Below, one piece after another: positions 38,646 to 48,929 of a DNA stretch of 64,000 bases. The first letter of the stretch is position 1. Every line of letters starts with the position of its first letter. The notes beneath the pieces were generated by a model, which was not told the origin of the DNA, did no database searches, and was given only the letters and a program-made list of their open reading frames with translations. Position numbers and translations under genes: made by a program. Source of the DNA: Psychroflexus lacisalsi (lineage in GTDB: Bacteria > Bacteroidota > Bacteroidia > Flavobacteriales > Flavobacteriaceae); NCBI RefSeq assembly GCF_020164495.1, contig NZ_JAIQYZ010000006.1, positions 1 to 64,000 on the forward strand, given 5' to 3'.

Positions 38646-40562
38646 TTAAATAACATTTTTCTGACGTTCTGCTTCGGTTAGTGGAATAAATTCAGGCACC
38701 AGTTTTTTAAGAACCTCAATAGATTTCAATACATTATTGTTTGAAATCTGATTTTGTAGATTATTAAGCAAAATCAATTTTTCGCTGTCAAAATCATAAC
38801 TTGCTTTAGCAATCAATATTTTCTGGTGATGGGTAGGAAGTGTATTCTCTTTGTCGGCCAGCAATTCTTCATAAAGCTTCTCCCCAGGCCTTAATCCCGT
38901 GTAAACAATGTCTATGTCTTCATAAGGGATAAATCCAGATAGTCGAATCATTTGCTTTGCCAGATCGATAATTTTAACTGGCTTACCCATATCAAAAACG
39001 TAAATTTCGCCTCCATTCCCCATGGCTCCAGCCTCCAAAACTAGCTGGCATGCTTCATCAATCGTCATAAAATACCTTGTGATGTCTGGATGAGTGACCG
39101 TCACGGGACCGAGATTTTCTATTTGTTCTTTGAAATGCGGAATCACAGAACCATTGGAGCCTAAAACGTTTCCAAATCTTGTGGTAATAAATCGTGTTAC
39201 AATTGATTTGTCTCTGGCAACAGATTGCAGGTATATTTCGGCACTACGTTTGGAAGCTCCCATAATGTTGGTTGGGTTGACAGCTTTGTCGGTCGAAACA
39301 AAAACAAAACGTGATACTTTATATTGAATAGCAAGGTCAGTAAGATTTTTGGTTCCTGTAAAATTCACATCTAAAGCTTCGATTGGGTTGGCCTCCATCA
39401 TAGGGACATGCTTGTAGGCCGCTCCATGAAAAACAATTTCGGGTTGGAAATAATCAAAAATTGACTCTAAACGTTTAAAACTTCTAACGTTTGCTATGAT
39501 TTTTTCAAAATGAAGGTTGGGATGAGTGGACTCCATTTCCAGACTCATATGATGCAATGGTGTTTCTGCCTGGTCGAGCATGAGAATAGATTTAGGCTTG
39601 AAGCGAATAAGTTGCCTTACTATATCGCTACCTATAGAACCTGCAGCTCCAGTCACCAAAATCACTTTACCTTCATAGATTGACCTGAGTTTATCTCGCT
39701 GTAATTTTATGGGAGTTCTTTGAAGAAGATCTTCTAAATTGACTTTTTTGATTTCAGAAGAAATAGACTCACCGCTCCAATCCTGTAATTCTGGAAGTTT
39801 ATAAATTTTAAGATTTAGTTCCAATAGTTGATTCAGAATATCAGAATCTGCGGTTGCTAATTCTCTCAATTTTTGGCTTGAAACAATGACAGACGTTCCC
39901 CCTCGTATTTTTTTGTGTTTTAATTGATCAAGATTGACAATCGGTAAAGTAAGAATTCTGGTCTTTTTTAACTTATTGACTTCGCTGATGAAACCAACAA
40001 TATCAAAGCTAGTCCTCGAATCTGAAATAATACTTTCTGCTATAGCAACATCGGTAAGACTTGTGCCTAGCAGATAGGCTTTGGTTGACGAAGAATCTGC
40101 GTGAATAAGCTGATAGGCTCTTTTTACTATAACTCTAAATAAAAACAACATTGAAAAAACAATAAACCCATAGATAATTGCTCCTCCATTGACTAAAATT
40201 TTTGTTTGATAAATGTTATAAACAATTTCATTGATAACGATGAGAGTCGCTACAGTTGTAATAATTGTCTGAAGTTGTTTGATAGAGTCTTTGAAGCCTG
40301 TATATCTTACGATTCCTGAGTAAGATCTAAAAATCAGAAAAAATAATATTTGTATAGTAACAAGAGAAACAAACTCCCAATTGAGGTGGATAAATTTGAG
40401 TTTTCCTTCACTTACGGACGAGATTAAAAAAAAAGTAAGTTGGGCAGATAGTATCGAAATGCATACATCTATAATTAGTATAACGGCTCTAGGCACATAA
40501 TTACGCGCCATCCGTTTTAAAATTTGTAAGCTGAAGCGCTTAAAGGACAGGATAAGGTTCAT
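38646..40562 (-). CDS. Polysaccharide biosynthesis nucleotide-sugar epimerase/dehydratase (CapD/FlaA1/PglF type)
   Basis: 638 residues. Four N-terminal membrane helices (about 20-135) precede a CoA-binding-like domain and an extended SDR domain. The NAD site is ILVTGAAGSIGSDIV near residue 305. VFHGAAYKHVPMMEANP, FVSTDKAVNPTNIMGASKR and FGNVLGSNGSV are hallmarks of the WbpM/PglF/FlaA1 group of UDP-sugar 4,6-dehydratases. It would make the first committed sugar for surface polysaccharide. In these proteins a Met often replaces the SDR Tyr; here the equivalent segment reads NIMGASK, consistent. Opposite strand to the wza-wzc genes. Confidence 0.92.
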   Translation of the reverse strand: MNLILSFKRFSLQILKRMARNYVPRAVILIIDVCISILSAQLTFFLISSVSEGKLKFIHLNWEFVSLVTIQILFFLIFRSYSGIVRYTGFKDSIKQLQTIITTVATLIVINEIVYNIYQTKILVNGGAIIYGFIVFSMLFLFRVIVKRAYQLIHADSSSTKAYLLGTSLTDVAIAESIISDSRTSFDIVGFISEVNKLKKTRILTLPIVNLDQLKHKKIRGGTSVIVSSQKLRELATADSDILNQLLELNLKIYKLPELQDWSGESISSEIKKVNLEDLLQRTPIKLQRDKLRSIYEGKVILVTGAAGSIGSDIVRQLIRFKPKSILMLDQAETPLHHMSLEMESTHPNLHFEKIIANVRSFKRLESIFDYFQPEIVFHGAAYKHVPMMEANPIEALDVNFTGTKNLTDLAIQYKVSRFVFVSTDKAVNPTNIMGASKRSAEIYLQSVARDKSIVTRFITTRFGNVLGSNGSVIPHFKEQIENLGPVTVTHPDITRYFMTIDEACQLVLEAGAMGNGGEIYVFDMGKPVKIIDLAKQMIRLSGFIPYEDIDIVYTGLRPGEKLYEELLADKENTLPTHHQKILIAKASYDFDSEKLILLNNLQNQISNNNVLKSIEVLKKLVPEFIPLTEAERQKNVI

Positions 40563-40735
40563 TTCAATTGGTTAAGATTCAAATGCATGACAAACTTAAT
40601 GATAAATTTTTCATAAGTCAGTATTGTTCTTTTCAAAAAACAATAATGAATGATAAAGAGGGTTTTAAGACTAAAAGGCTTTCTTTTAAATAAAAAAATG
40701 CGCTTATTTGTATTAAATTTGTTTAACTTAATTTA

Positions 40736-41500
40736 ATGAAACGATTCATCCTCTTTTTTTTCTCTTTACTTCTTTTTAGTTGTTCCTCAAAAAAAGATGT
40801 AATCTATTACCAAGACATAGATAATAAAGAATTTTCTTCTTTAGAATCCATTAATTCACACCCTAGAATTCAAATCAATGATATTCTGAATATTTCAACT
40901 GCTGCTTTGAATCCAGAAAGTGTTTTACCTTTTAGTTTCAATACTGGAGAAAGTTCGTCGGTACAACCTAGACAAGTTGAGCTTTTGAAGTTGACAGGCT
41001 ACCTAGTGAACAGTGATGGGGAAATCAATTTTCCTCAACTTGGCAAAATTGAAGTTGAAGGAAAAACTACTCAAGAAATCCAATCTTTACTTGAAGATAA
41101 ATTATCGCTTTACATTAAAAATCCAACAGTAAATGTGAGAATTCTGAATTTTAAATTCACAATCCAAGGAGAAATAAGGCAACCCGGAACCTATGAAATA
41201 ATTGAAGAAAATATGACACTTCCTCAAGCTTTAGGTCTTGCAGGAGATTTAACTATCAATGGAAGACGTGATAACATAATGATTTATAGACAAGAAGGTG
41301 GTCAACGTGAAGTGAAACGTATTGATCTTACTCAAAGTGACTGGATGAATTCTGATTATTTTTTTATAAAACCAAATGATATCATTTATGTAGAACCGAA
41401 TAATCCTAAAGTAAAGTCTGCTGGGTTTGTTGGCAATGTAGGCACTTTACTTTCTGTCGTTTCTATAATCTTTTCTGCAGTCGTATTATTGGCTCGATAA
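40736..41500 (+). CDS. Polysaccharide export lipoprotein, Wza type
   Basis: 254 residues. A lipoprotein signal peptide with LLLFSC (Cys16) is followed by the Poly_export domain (IQINDILNISTAALNPES), SLBB repeats (FTIQGEIRQPGTYEI, and LPQALGLAGDL) and a C-terminal membrane segment near 230-252. It would form the outer-membrane export channel for polysaccharide. wzc follows 9 bp later. A TAAATTTG box at 40714-40721 may be its -7 element. Confidence 0.9.
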   Translation: MKRFILFFFSLLLFSCSSKKDVIYYQDIDNKEFSSLESINSHPRIQINDILNISTAALNPESVLPFSFNTGESSSVQPRQVELLKLTGYLVNSDGEINFPQLGKIEVEGKTTQEIQSLLEDKLSLYIKNPTVNVRILNFKFTIQGEIRQPGTYEIIEENMTLPQALGLAGDLTINGRRDNIMIYRQEGGQREVKRIDLTQSDWMNSDYFFIKPNDIIYVEPNNPKVKSAGFVGNVGTLLSVVSIIFSAVVLLAR

Positions 41501-41509
41501 CCTCATTTT

Positions 41510-43897
41510 ATGGAAAACACAAATATCAATACTAATTCCACATCAGAAGATAGCAGTGAAGACTTAAAGAAAATTGTGCTTCAGTACCTAAAGTACTGGC
41601 CATGGTTTATTATTTGTCTCGTTATTTCTGTATCGATTGCATTTATTTTTTTACGCTATTCTACCAATATCTATCAAACTAATGCACAAATAAAAATACT
41701 AAAAGATCAAAGTGGTCTTGATTTATCAGGATTAAGTGGTGGGTCGCCACTTATCGACATGAGCAAAGTCAATCTAGAAAATGAGAGAAGTGTCTTAAAG
41801 TCTAGAAGAATTGCTTCTAAAGTAGTAGACAATCTTGATCTTACAAGCAGCTATTATAAATCTGGAAATTTCAAATCATCTGAAATTTGGAAAAATGAGA
41901 AACCTTTTAAAGTAGAGTGGATAGTTAACGATTCTGTTTATGACGTTTCAACACCAAAATACACGGTAATATTTGAAACTCTTAATAAGTTTGAAATTAA
42001 AAATCCGGAGACCAATTTTTCTAATACTTATACAGTAGGCGAACCTATGAATGTGGAGGGATATCCACTCGTTCTCAATTTCAATCCGGACTACAATGGG
42101 GATATTACTAAATTGGAAGCCGTTAACTTCAACTTTAGTTTTCGGTCGGTTTCGCAAGCAGTGAGTTCATTAACTAATCAAATAAGTATAGAGCCACTAG
42201 GGGATAGAAGTGAAATTCTGAACATTTCCATTAAGGGTCAGAATAAAGCTAAAAGTGAAGATATCCTGAACTCCTTAATAGACCAATTCAATTCTGATGG
42301 AATTGATGATAACCGTTTAGTTGCTAAACGAACAGAAGAATTTGTAATTGAACGTCTGGAATATCTCGTAAGTGAATTAGATACAGTAGAAAGTGGTCTT
42401 GCTGGCTATAAAAGTGATAATGATCTTGTTCAAATTGAGAATAACGCCACCGCTCTATTCAGCAAAAGTACCGAAGCAGAATTGAGGGTTTTTGAGCTTA
42501 GCAATCAACTTGCCTTAACTCAAGATTTTAAAGAAGAACTTACAGAGCAAGATGAATATGACTTGCTTCCTGCTAGAATTAGGATAACCAACGATAACAT
42601 CAACAGCTTTACTGAAACTTACAACCAGAAAATTTTAGAAAGAGATCGTTTACTTATTTCTTCTACAACAGAGAATCCAAGCGTAAAAGAGCTTGATAAG
42701 CTTATTTTGCAATTAAGAAAGAACATTCTCAATACAATCAATAACTACATCAAAAGCCTTGAATTTTCTTTGCAAGAAGTACAGCGTAGAGAAAGAGAAT
42801 TTGATTCTAATATCAACAAACTACCAGAGCAAGAAAAGGAAATAAGAAATATCAAGCGTCAACAAGCCGTTAAAGAAAAACTTTACCTGTTTTTACTTCA
42901 GAAGCGAGAAGAAGCAGCGTTATCTTATGCTATAACGGCTCCTATTATTAAGGTTGTAGACTATGCGTATACTCAACCAGCGCCAGTAAGTCCTAAATCT
43001 CAAATAATTTTGCTGTCAAGTTTGGTCATTGGACTCGTTGTTCCTTTTGGAATCCTTTATATTGTATTCTTATTTGATACAAAAATTAAGACCAAGGACC
43101 AGATTAGAGCATTCTTACCAAATCTACCAATTGTAGCTGAAGTCCCTCAACACAAAGAAGAAGAGAATAAAGTTATTCTTCCAAACGACCGCTCTTCTAT
43201 TGCGGAATCTTTTAGAATAATGAGAACGAACCTAAACTTCATGAGCGTCAAGAAGGGAAAGAATACACCTTCCACGTCTGAGGTTGTATATGTAACCTCG
43301 ACAACCAAAGGAGAAGGAAAAACTTTTGTTGCTATCAATCTGGCCTCATCACTTGTCGCGGCGAAAAAGAAAACTTTACTTATTGGTTGTGATTTAAGAA
43401 ATCCACAGATTCACAATTATTTGAATCTTAAGAAAGATCAAAATGGGGTTACAAATTTTCTTTACGACAATTCAGTTTCTATTGAAGATCTGATCATTAA
43501 AAACTCGGTAGAAAATTTAGACTTAGATGTCATCCTTTCCGGAGATATTCCCCCGAACCCTGCAGAATTGCTTATGAGTTCGCGATTTGAAGAATTGATT
43601 AATGAAGCAAAACAGAGATATGACTATGTAATTATTGATACTGCACCAACTATTTTAGTTACCGATACTATCCTTATATCAGACTACGCAGACATCACTT
43701 TATATATCACAAGGTCGGGATATACAGATACGAGACTATTACCACACATCAGAGACATTCACAACCAAAAGAAGCTTACCAATATGGGTATTGTAATCAA
43801 TGGTCTGGATGAAACGGGTATAAATGCATACAATTATGGATACGGGTATGGGTATGGCGAGAAGCAACAGAAGAAAAAATCCTGGAAGTTTTGGTAA
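41510..43897 (+). CDS. Wzc-type chain-length regulator and tyrosine autokinase
   Basis: 795 residues. The N-terminal Wzz domain has a membrane helix at about 34-52. A long periplasmic coiled-coil region (about 260-465) includes the GNVR-like stretch, and a second helix lies near 498-520. The BY-kinase domain carries Walker A TTKGEGKTF (near 599), Walker A' LLIGCDLRNP and Walker B DYVIIDTAPT. The C-terminus is a Tyr cluster NAYNYGYGYGYGEKQ, the autophosphorylation site. It drives polymerisation and export with Wza. Confidence 0.93.
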   Translation: MENTNINTNSTSEDSSEDLKKIVLQYLKYWPWFIICLVISVSIAFIFLRYSTNIYQTNAQIKILKDQSGLDLSGLSGGSPLIDMSKVNLENERSVLKSRRIASKVVDNLDLTSSYYKSGNFKSSEIWKNEKPFKVEWIVNDSVYDVSTPKYTVIFETLNKFEIKNPETNFSNTYTVGEPMNVEGYPLVLNFNPDYNGDITKLEAVNFNFSFRSVSQAVSSLTNQISIEPLGDRSEILNISIKGQNKAKSEDILNSLIDQFNSDGIDDNRLVAKRTEEFVIERLEYLVSELDTVESGLAGYKSDNDLVQIENNATALFSKSTEAELRVFELSNQLALTQDFKEELTEQDEYDLLPARIRITNDNINSFTETYNQKILERDRLLISSTTENPSVKELDKLILQLRKNILNTINNYIKSLEFSLQEVQRREREFDSNINKLPEQEKEIRNIKRQQAVKEKLYLFLLQKREEAALSYAITAPIIKVVDYAYTQPAPVSPKSQIILLSSLVIGLVVPFGILYIVFLFDTKIKTKDQIRAFLPNLPIVAEVPQHKEEENKVILPNDRSSIAESFRIMRTNLNFMSVKKGKNTPSTSEVVYVTSTTKGEGKTFVAINLASSLVAAKKKTLLIGCDLRNPQIHNYLNLKKDQNGVTNFLYDNSVSIEDLIIKNSVENLDLDVILSGDIPPNPAELLMSSRFEELINEAKQRYDYVIIDTAPTILVTDTILISDYADITLYITRSGYTDTRLLPHIRDIHNQKKLTNMGIVINGLDETGINAYNYGYGYGYGEKQQKKKSWKFW

Positions 43898-44400
43898 TTA
43901 ATATTATAAAACAAAATAGAATCAATTTTAAAGTTTTGCTATGCATCCTTAGCATGGCACTTGTATCTTGTGGAAGTTCCAAAAGAGCTAAGCAGGCTAA
44001 AATAGAAAGAGCAAATACGGTTACAAGTGTAGTGAGTTATTCCAAAACTTATCTGGGTACGCCTTATAAATATGGAGGAATGGATCCATCTGGATTGGAT
44101 TGTTCTGGACTGCTCCAGCTCTCTTTTATGCGATATGGAGTTGAATTACCCAGAACGACAAGACAAATGTCTAAGGCTGGGAATAAGGTGAAGCTAAGTC
44201 AAGTGGATGTTGGAGATCTTATTTTTTTTCGAACTTCGAAAACTAGTAGAAGAATAAATCATGTAGGATTGGTCGTTAAGAAGACGAACAAAACTATAGA
44301 CTTTATACACTCCAGCTCATCTCAAGGCGTGATGATCTCTTCGATCAACAACCCATACTGGCGAAAGAGCTATGTAAAAAGCAGACGGGTGATCTATTAA
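43891..44400 (+). CDS. NlpC/P60 family lipoprotein hydrolase
   Basis: 169 residues. A lipoprotein signal (KVLLCILSMALVSC) precedes the NlpC/P60 domain, with catalytic Cys in SGLDCSGLLQ and His in NHVGLVV. It probably cuts peptidoglycan stem peptides in the periplasm, perhaps to make room for the export machine. No good ATG exists before the signal peptide: the only in-frame ATG falls inside it. The start is probably the TTG at 43891, which overlaps the wzc end by 7 bp, or a rare ATT just after. Coupled to wzc. Confidence 0.82.
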   Translation: MVINIIKQNRINFKVLLCILSMALVSCGSSKRAKQAKIERANTVTSVVSYSKTYLGTPYKYGGMDPSGLDCSGLLQLSFMRYGVELPRTTRQMSKAGNKVKLSQVDVGDLIFFRTSKTSRRINHVGLVVKKTNKTIDFIHSSSSQGVMISSINNPYWRKSYVKSRRVIY

Positions 44401-44415
44401 TCTAGAATAAATACG

Positions 44416-46476
44416 ATGAAGTATGCTAACCTTCCTTTACTGCAAGTTTGTTTAGTGTTCTTCTTTGGAATTTGGTTTGGTTTCATAGAATTCAATTTTG
44501 AATTTTCAGCCTATGTGACTACTAGTGCAATTCTTTTTACTCTTGTTATCCTTTCTTTTTTGATATCCAAAAAAGATTCAGAATTGAAATCAGTTTTTAC
44601 GATAGTTTCTCTTTTATTTCTTTTCAGTTTAGGAGTCATCAACACGAAAACACATCTTCCCAGACATCAAAAAAATCACTATTCTCATCTCTTATCAGCA
44701 GATTCTATTCAGAATAACTTTATCACTTTTGAAGGAAAAGTAATCAAATCTTTAAAGTCGAGTGCCTTTAAAGATAAATATGAAATCAGTTTAATTTCTT
44801 TGAATAGCACCAAAACCAAAGGCAAAATCTTACTTCAGGTGCCTGCTCATGAAGATTCGATTTTTAAGGCAAATTCTAAGGTGACTGGTTACGGTAAAAT
44901 AAAAGCTTTTACAGGCCCACAGAACCCTCAACAATTCAACTATAGAGAATACATGTTCCATCTTCAGATGAGCCATGTTATAGACTCTGACGTTGATCAA
45001 CTCTCGATTGGGAAACCGCTAGGGTTTAGTTTTAGAAGCCTGGGAGAAAGAGCTAGAAAAAATATCCAAAATTCCCTGAACAACTACTCTTTTTCTAAAG
45101 ACCAAATGGATATTATTCAAGCTTTATTATTGGGTCAAAAACAAAATATTGATCCAGAAACTTATAAAAGCTTTTCTAAAGCTGGCGTGGTTCACATTCT
45201 TGCAGTGTCAGGATTGCATGTTGGGATAATTTTACTCATCCTGCAGTTCATTACAAAAGGTTTTCTAAGGATAAAATATGGTCGTTTAATACGCCAGATT
45301 CTAGTACTAATCGGCATCTGGTGTTTTGCTACCCTAGCTGGCTTCACCCCATCGGTGCTCAGAGCTGCTGTCATGTTTTCATTTTTAAGCTTAGCGCTTA
45401 ATTATAAACGGAAAACCAGCGCTATTAATACCTTGGCGCTTTCAGCCATCTTTTTGATTATTATCGATCCTTATTTTATTTATCAGGTCGGTTTCCAATT
45501 GAGTTATCTGGCCGTATTGAGCATAGTCACTCTACAACCTCGATTTTCCCAACTTTACCAGCCTAGATTTTATTTAGATAGAAAAGTTTGGGAGATCCTT
45601 ACTGTTACAGTCACTGCTCAATTGGGAGTTTTACCTTTGAGCTTATACTATTTTCATCAATTTCCTGGTTTGTTTATAGTGAGTAATTTGGTGATTTTAC
45701 CCGGACTTGGAGTTTTACTAGGCGGAGGTATTTTGATAATCTTTTTAAGCCTTTTGCATTTGCTACCAGACTTTTTAGCTCACATTTATGGTCAAGCGCT
45801 AGACCTACTTCTTAATTTTGTGAACTGGGTCGCCTCAAAAGAAGAGTTAGTTTTTTCAGACATTTACTTTACAAAGCCGATGCTCATCACAAGCCTAGTT
45901 TTACTTTTTAGTCTTATACTTTGGAATAGAAAACAAAAACTTCTTAGCTATTCTCTTCTGAATTTGTCTCTACTCGCTTTAATGATTTATATTCATATAG
46001 AAAAACGAGAGCAACTTCAGCAAGAAGAAGTTCTGGTTTTCCAGACCTATAGGAACTCACAGCTTGGAGAATTGAAAGGTTCACATCTAAATTTGTATAG
46101 CGGTAAATCTATATATCAAGATTCAATCAAAGATGCGTATCACATCAAAAACTATAAAACATTAAAAGGAGTTGAAACGATACACATAGCGAGCTTTAGA
46201 AATCTATATGAGCTTGATTCCACTAAAGTTTTATATGTGTTGGATAGCATTCCTGTGTATCCCTGTAAAGAATTTCATCCTGAATACATTTTACTCAAAA
46301 ATTCACCAGATGTAAATTTTGACAGAGTTTTATTGAATCTAAAACCTCAACAAGTAATCGCAGACGGGAGTAATTATAAAACGGATATTGAACGCTGGAG
46401 AGCTTCAGCAAAAAAATTTAAGGTAAAGTTCCATTCCACATGGGAAAAGGGAGCTTTCGTGTTTCCTAAAAATTAA
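44416..46476 (+). CDS. comEC: ComEC/Rec2 family DNA uptake channel
   Basis: 686 residues. The N-terminal DUF4131-like part includes membrane helices and an OB-like stretch. The competence domain contains FSKAGVVHILAVSGLHVGII (about 254-273), WCFATLAGFTPSVLRAAVMF and VGFQLSYLAVLSI. The C-terminal part (about 545-686) sits where ComEC has a metallo-beta-lactamase-like domain, but no HxHxDH motif is present, so that domain is degenerate or only its relic. It would be the inner-membrane channel for incoming single-stranded DNA. It overlaps the convergent thioredoxin gene by 4 bp. Confidence 0.9.
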   Translation: MKYANLPLLQVCLVFFFGIWFGFIEFNFEFSAYVTTSAILFTLVILSFLISKKDSELKSVFTIVSLLFLFSLGVINTKTHLPRHQKNHYSHLLSADSIQNNFITFEGKVIKSLKSSAFKDKYEISLISLNSTKTKGKILLQVPAHEDSIFKANSKVTGYGKIKAFTGPQNPQQFNYREYMFHLQMSHVIDSDVDQLSIGKPLGFSFRSLGERARKNIQNSLNNYSFSKDQMDIIQALLLGQKQNIDPETYKSFSKAGVVHILAVSGLHVGIILLILQFITKGFLRIKYGRLIRQILVLIGIWCFATLAGFTPSVLRAAVMFSFLSLALNYKRKTSAINTLALSAIFLIIIDPYFIYQVGFQLSYLAVLSIVTLQPRFSQLYQPRFYLDRKVWEILTVTVTAQLGVLPLSLYYFHQFPGLFIVSNLVILPGLGVLLGGGILIIFLSLLHLLPDFLAHIYGQALDLLLNFVNWVASKEELVFSDIYFTKPMLITSLVLLFSLILWNRKQKLLSYSLLNLSLLALMIYIHIEKREQLQQEEVLVFQTYRNSQLGELKGSHLNLYSGKSIYQDSIKDAYHIKNYKTLKGVETIHIASFRNLYELDSTKVLYVLDSIPVYPCKEFHPEYILLKNSPDVNFDRVLLNLKPQQVIADGSNYKTDIERWRASAKKFKVKFHSTWEKGAFVFPKN

Positions 46477-47012
46477 TTTTTGAAAGCCCCTTCAAAATTA
46501 GATTGATATTCCTTCCATGCTTCTTGAGAGGTCAATTCTTTATAGGCGTCTGTAGCAATCATTTTTAGATAAATCTCAAGCTGTTCTGGTGTTCTATAGC
46601 CAACAACTGGAGAAATTACATTTGACTTTTCATCAAAAAAGACGACCGTTGGGTAGGCTGAGACTTTTAGCGCATTAGCGAAAAAGTGCTGAGCATTACG
46701 TTTTCCTTTTCGCTCTGGCTTATAGTTCGGGTTGGTGTACTCAAAGCCTTTATAATCTACTTTCTCCGTCCCTTCTGCATTAAATTTTACCGGATAAAAA
46801 TGTTCATTCACATAGTTTGCTAAATCTGGGTTTGAAAACGTATTCTTATCCATCAGTTTACAGGGTCCGCACCAGTCTGTATAAACGTCTGCAAAGATCT
46901 TTTTGGGTTCTTTTTTTTGAGCCTGCAGTGCCTCATTCATGGTCATCCATTCTATTTGCGACTGCATAGAATGGAAAACCAAAAACAATAAACTAAAGCA
47001 TATATATTTCAT
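46473..47012 (-). CDS. Secreted thioredoxin-fold protein
   Basis: 179 residues. A signal peptide (1-18) precedes a thioredoxin-like domain with the active site DWCGPCKLMDKNTF (Cys48, Cys51 approximately) and cis-Pro block VSAYPTVVFFDEKSNV. It is likely a periplasmic disulfide reductase. It lies 4 bp downstream of the peptide transporter gene, so it is cotranscribed with it. Confidence 0.85.
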   Translation of the reverse strand: MKYICFSLLFLVFHSMQSQIEWMTMNEALQAQKKEPKKIFADVYTDWCGPCKLMDKNTFSNPDLANYVNEHFYPVKFNAEGTEKVDYKGFEYTNPNYKPERKGKRNAQHFFANALKVSAYPTVVFFDEKSNVISPVVGYRTPEQLEIYLKMIATDAYKELTSQEAWKEYQSNFEGAFKN

Positions 47013-47016
47013 AATG

Positions 47017-48924
47017 TTATTTTACTTCGTCATCTGCAATCTCAAATCCTTCTGCTTCAAGACCTTCGATTTCTTTTTCTTCAGCGCCATGAGTTAGACG
47101 TTTCAGTGGTTTTAACAGTAGAATAACCAATATACCAAAGGCAACTGTAAAGACTACAATTCCTGTAAATGTCTTAAACTCAAGATCGGTTTGGAATTGG
47201 TCTATTGCTATTATTCCATTATACTTCCCTTCTTTATAATCAAATTTTAAATAAGTCAGCAGCTGATTTTCTTTTGAAGCATCATAAGGGTCTATTCTGT
47301 CTAATAATTCAGATTTGGAATTTTCACCTTGATAAGTGAAAATAGAATTAATTTGTTCTCCGGTATTTACGTCTTCAAAAACAACTTCACCAGATGAGTT
47401 TTTGTAAAGTTGTGTTTCAATTGTAAAGGCTTTATTGTCTTTGAAAACATCTTCAGCATCTTCGTTTGCAATAAATTGTGAAAGTTGGCTCTGGTCTGCG
47501 CTGAGTCCTATTTCGATACGTGCAGCCTGAGAAGATTCGCCTATAATACCTGCTACTTTATTTCCAAGGCCTGTTGCTGCAAAATAAAGTCCCATCATCA
47601 AAGCTCCGTAACGTAGTGGTGCCAATTTGGTGATGAATGATAAGGCTACAGGGGAAGCTGAAAGTTCTCCAATAGTGTGAAGCAAGTAAGCAAATATAAG
47701 CCAGTAAATTGCAGATTCGCCATTGGCTTCATAATCCATTGTTGCAAAAACCATGAAAACAAATCCTAGCCCCATGATGATAACACCAATAGCCATTTTA
47801 AAAATTGAAGAAGCTTCTTTACCTCTGCTTTTCATCCATGCCCAAAATCCAGCAACGGGAATACCAAAAATGATGATATAAGTAGGATTTAAAGATTGAA
47901 AAAATGCAGCCGGTACCGTGTAATCAAAAGCAGGCAGGAATCTGTCTGTCTTTTGTTGAGCGTAAATGTTCAGCAAACCTCCAGCTTGCTCAAAAGCTCC
48001 CCAGAAAACTATAACAATTAAAAAAGAAAGAAGTAAAACGATAAATCTATCTTTTTCAACTTTACCGTTTAGGTCTTCATAAACAGTCATCATAAATCCT
48101 ACAACAACAGATAAGAAGATGAAGAAGACAATATAAGCACTTACCTCTGTATCCATAAATTGAATAGGGATTACGAAAGATAAAGCTACAAGTAAGACGA
48201 GTACAGCAAGAGATTTCTTCGTAGAAAGCATTCTTTGAAAAATCTCTTTGATAGAAACTGAAGCGTCGTTGGCATTGATCAAACTTGGCTTATTACCGAC
48301 GTGAGATAAGTATTTCTGACCATAAATATAAACCAATTGGCCGAGTACCATACCGATTGCAGCTAAGCCAAACCCATAATGCCATCCGTATTCTGAAGCA
48401 ATATAACCTACTAAAATAGCTGCTACTGCTGCTCCAACATTTATACCGATGTAAAATATGGAGAATCCTTTATCTCGTCTTGAGTCTCCTTCCTTGTAAA
48501 GACCTCCAACCATAGTAGAGATGTTGGGTTTCAACATTCCAACTCCAAGCACAATCAATAAAAGTCCACTGAAGAAAGCCCAATCTTGTTCGATAGATAA
48601 GACTCCATGACCCGCGACCAATAGCCAGCCTCCAATCATCACCGACTTCTTTTGTCCAAGAATTTTATCGGCTATAATTCCTCCAGGAATAGACACGACA
48701 TAGACTAGCATGGTGTACCATCCATAGGTTGCAAGTGCTTTTCCTTCTTCCCAGCCTAAACCAGGATTTTCGGAACTTACTTTGGCAAGCATATATAAAG
48801 TAAGGATAGCTCGCATTCCGTAGTAAGAAAAACGCTCCCATAATTCTGTAAAAAATAAAATGTAGAGACCTGCTGGATGTCCGAACAATTCTTTTTGATA
48901 AGCTGGTTTTGTTGTGGCTTCCAT
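47017..48924 (-). CDS. POT/PTR-family proton-coupled peptide transporter
   Basis: 635 residues, about 14 membrane segments. The first helix carries the E-x-x-E-R-type motif FFTELWERFSYYGMRAILTL (about 26-45), the proton site of POT transporters. DRRDKGFSIFYIGINVGA and FAYLLHTIGELSASPVALSF are further PTR2 signatures. A 90-residue soluble insertion (about 480-570) sits before the last helix, a feature of Bacteroidetes members. It takes up di- and tripeptides. It lies 5 bp after the dipeptidyl peptidase gene, giving a peptide-harvesting unit. Confidence 0.92.
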   Translation of the reverse strand: MEATTKPAYQKELFGHPAGLYILFFTELWERFSYYGMRAILTLYMLAKVSSENPGLGWEEGKALATYGWYTMLVYVVSIPGGIIADKILGQKKSVMIGGWLLVAGHGVLSIEQDWAFFSGLLLIVLGVGMLKPNISTMVGGLYKEGDSRRDKGFSIFYIGINVGAAVAAILVGYIASEYGWHYGFGLAAIGMVLGQLVYIYGQKYLSHVGNKPSLINANDASVSIKEIFQRMLSTKKSLAVLVLLVALSFVIPIQFMDTEVSAYIVFFIFLSVVVGFMMTVYEDLNGKVEKDRFIVLLLSFLIVIVFWGAFEQAGGLLNIYAQQKTDRFLPAFDYTVPAAFFQSLNPTYIIIFGIPVAGFWAWMKSRGKEASSIFKMAIGVIIMGLGFVFMVFATMDYEANGESAIYWLIFAYLLHTIGELSASPVALSFITKLAPLRYGALMMGLYFAATGLGNKVAGIIGESSQAARIEIGLSADQSQLSQFIANEDAEDVFKDNKAFTIETQLYKNSSGEVVFEDVNTGEQINSIFTYQGENSKSELLDRIDPYDASKENQLLTYLKFDYKEGKYNGIIAIDQFQTDLEFKTFTGIVVFTVAFGILVILLLKPLKRLTHGAEEKEIEGLEAEGFEIADDEVK

Positions 48925-48929
48925 AAAGA

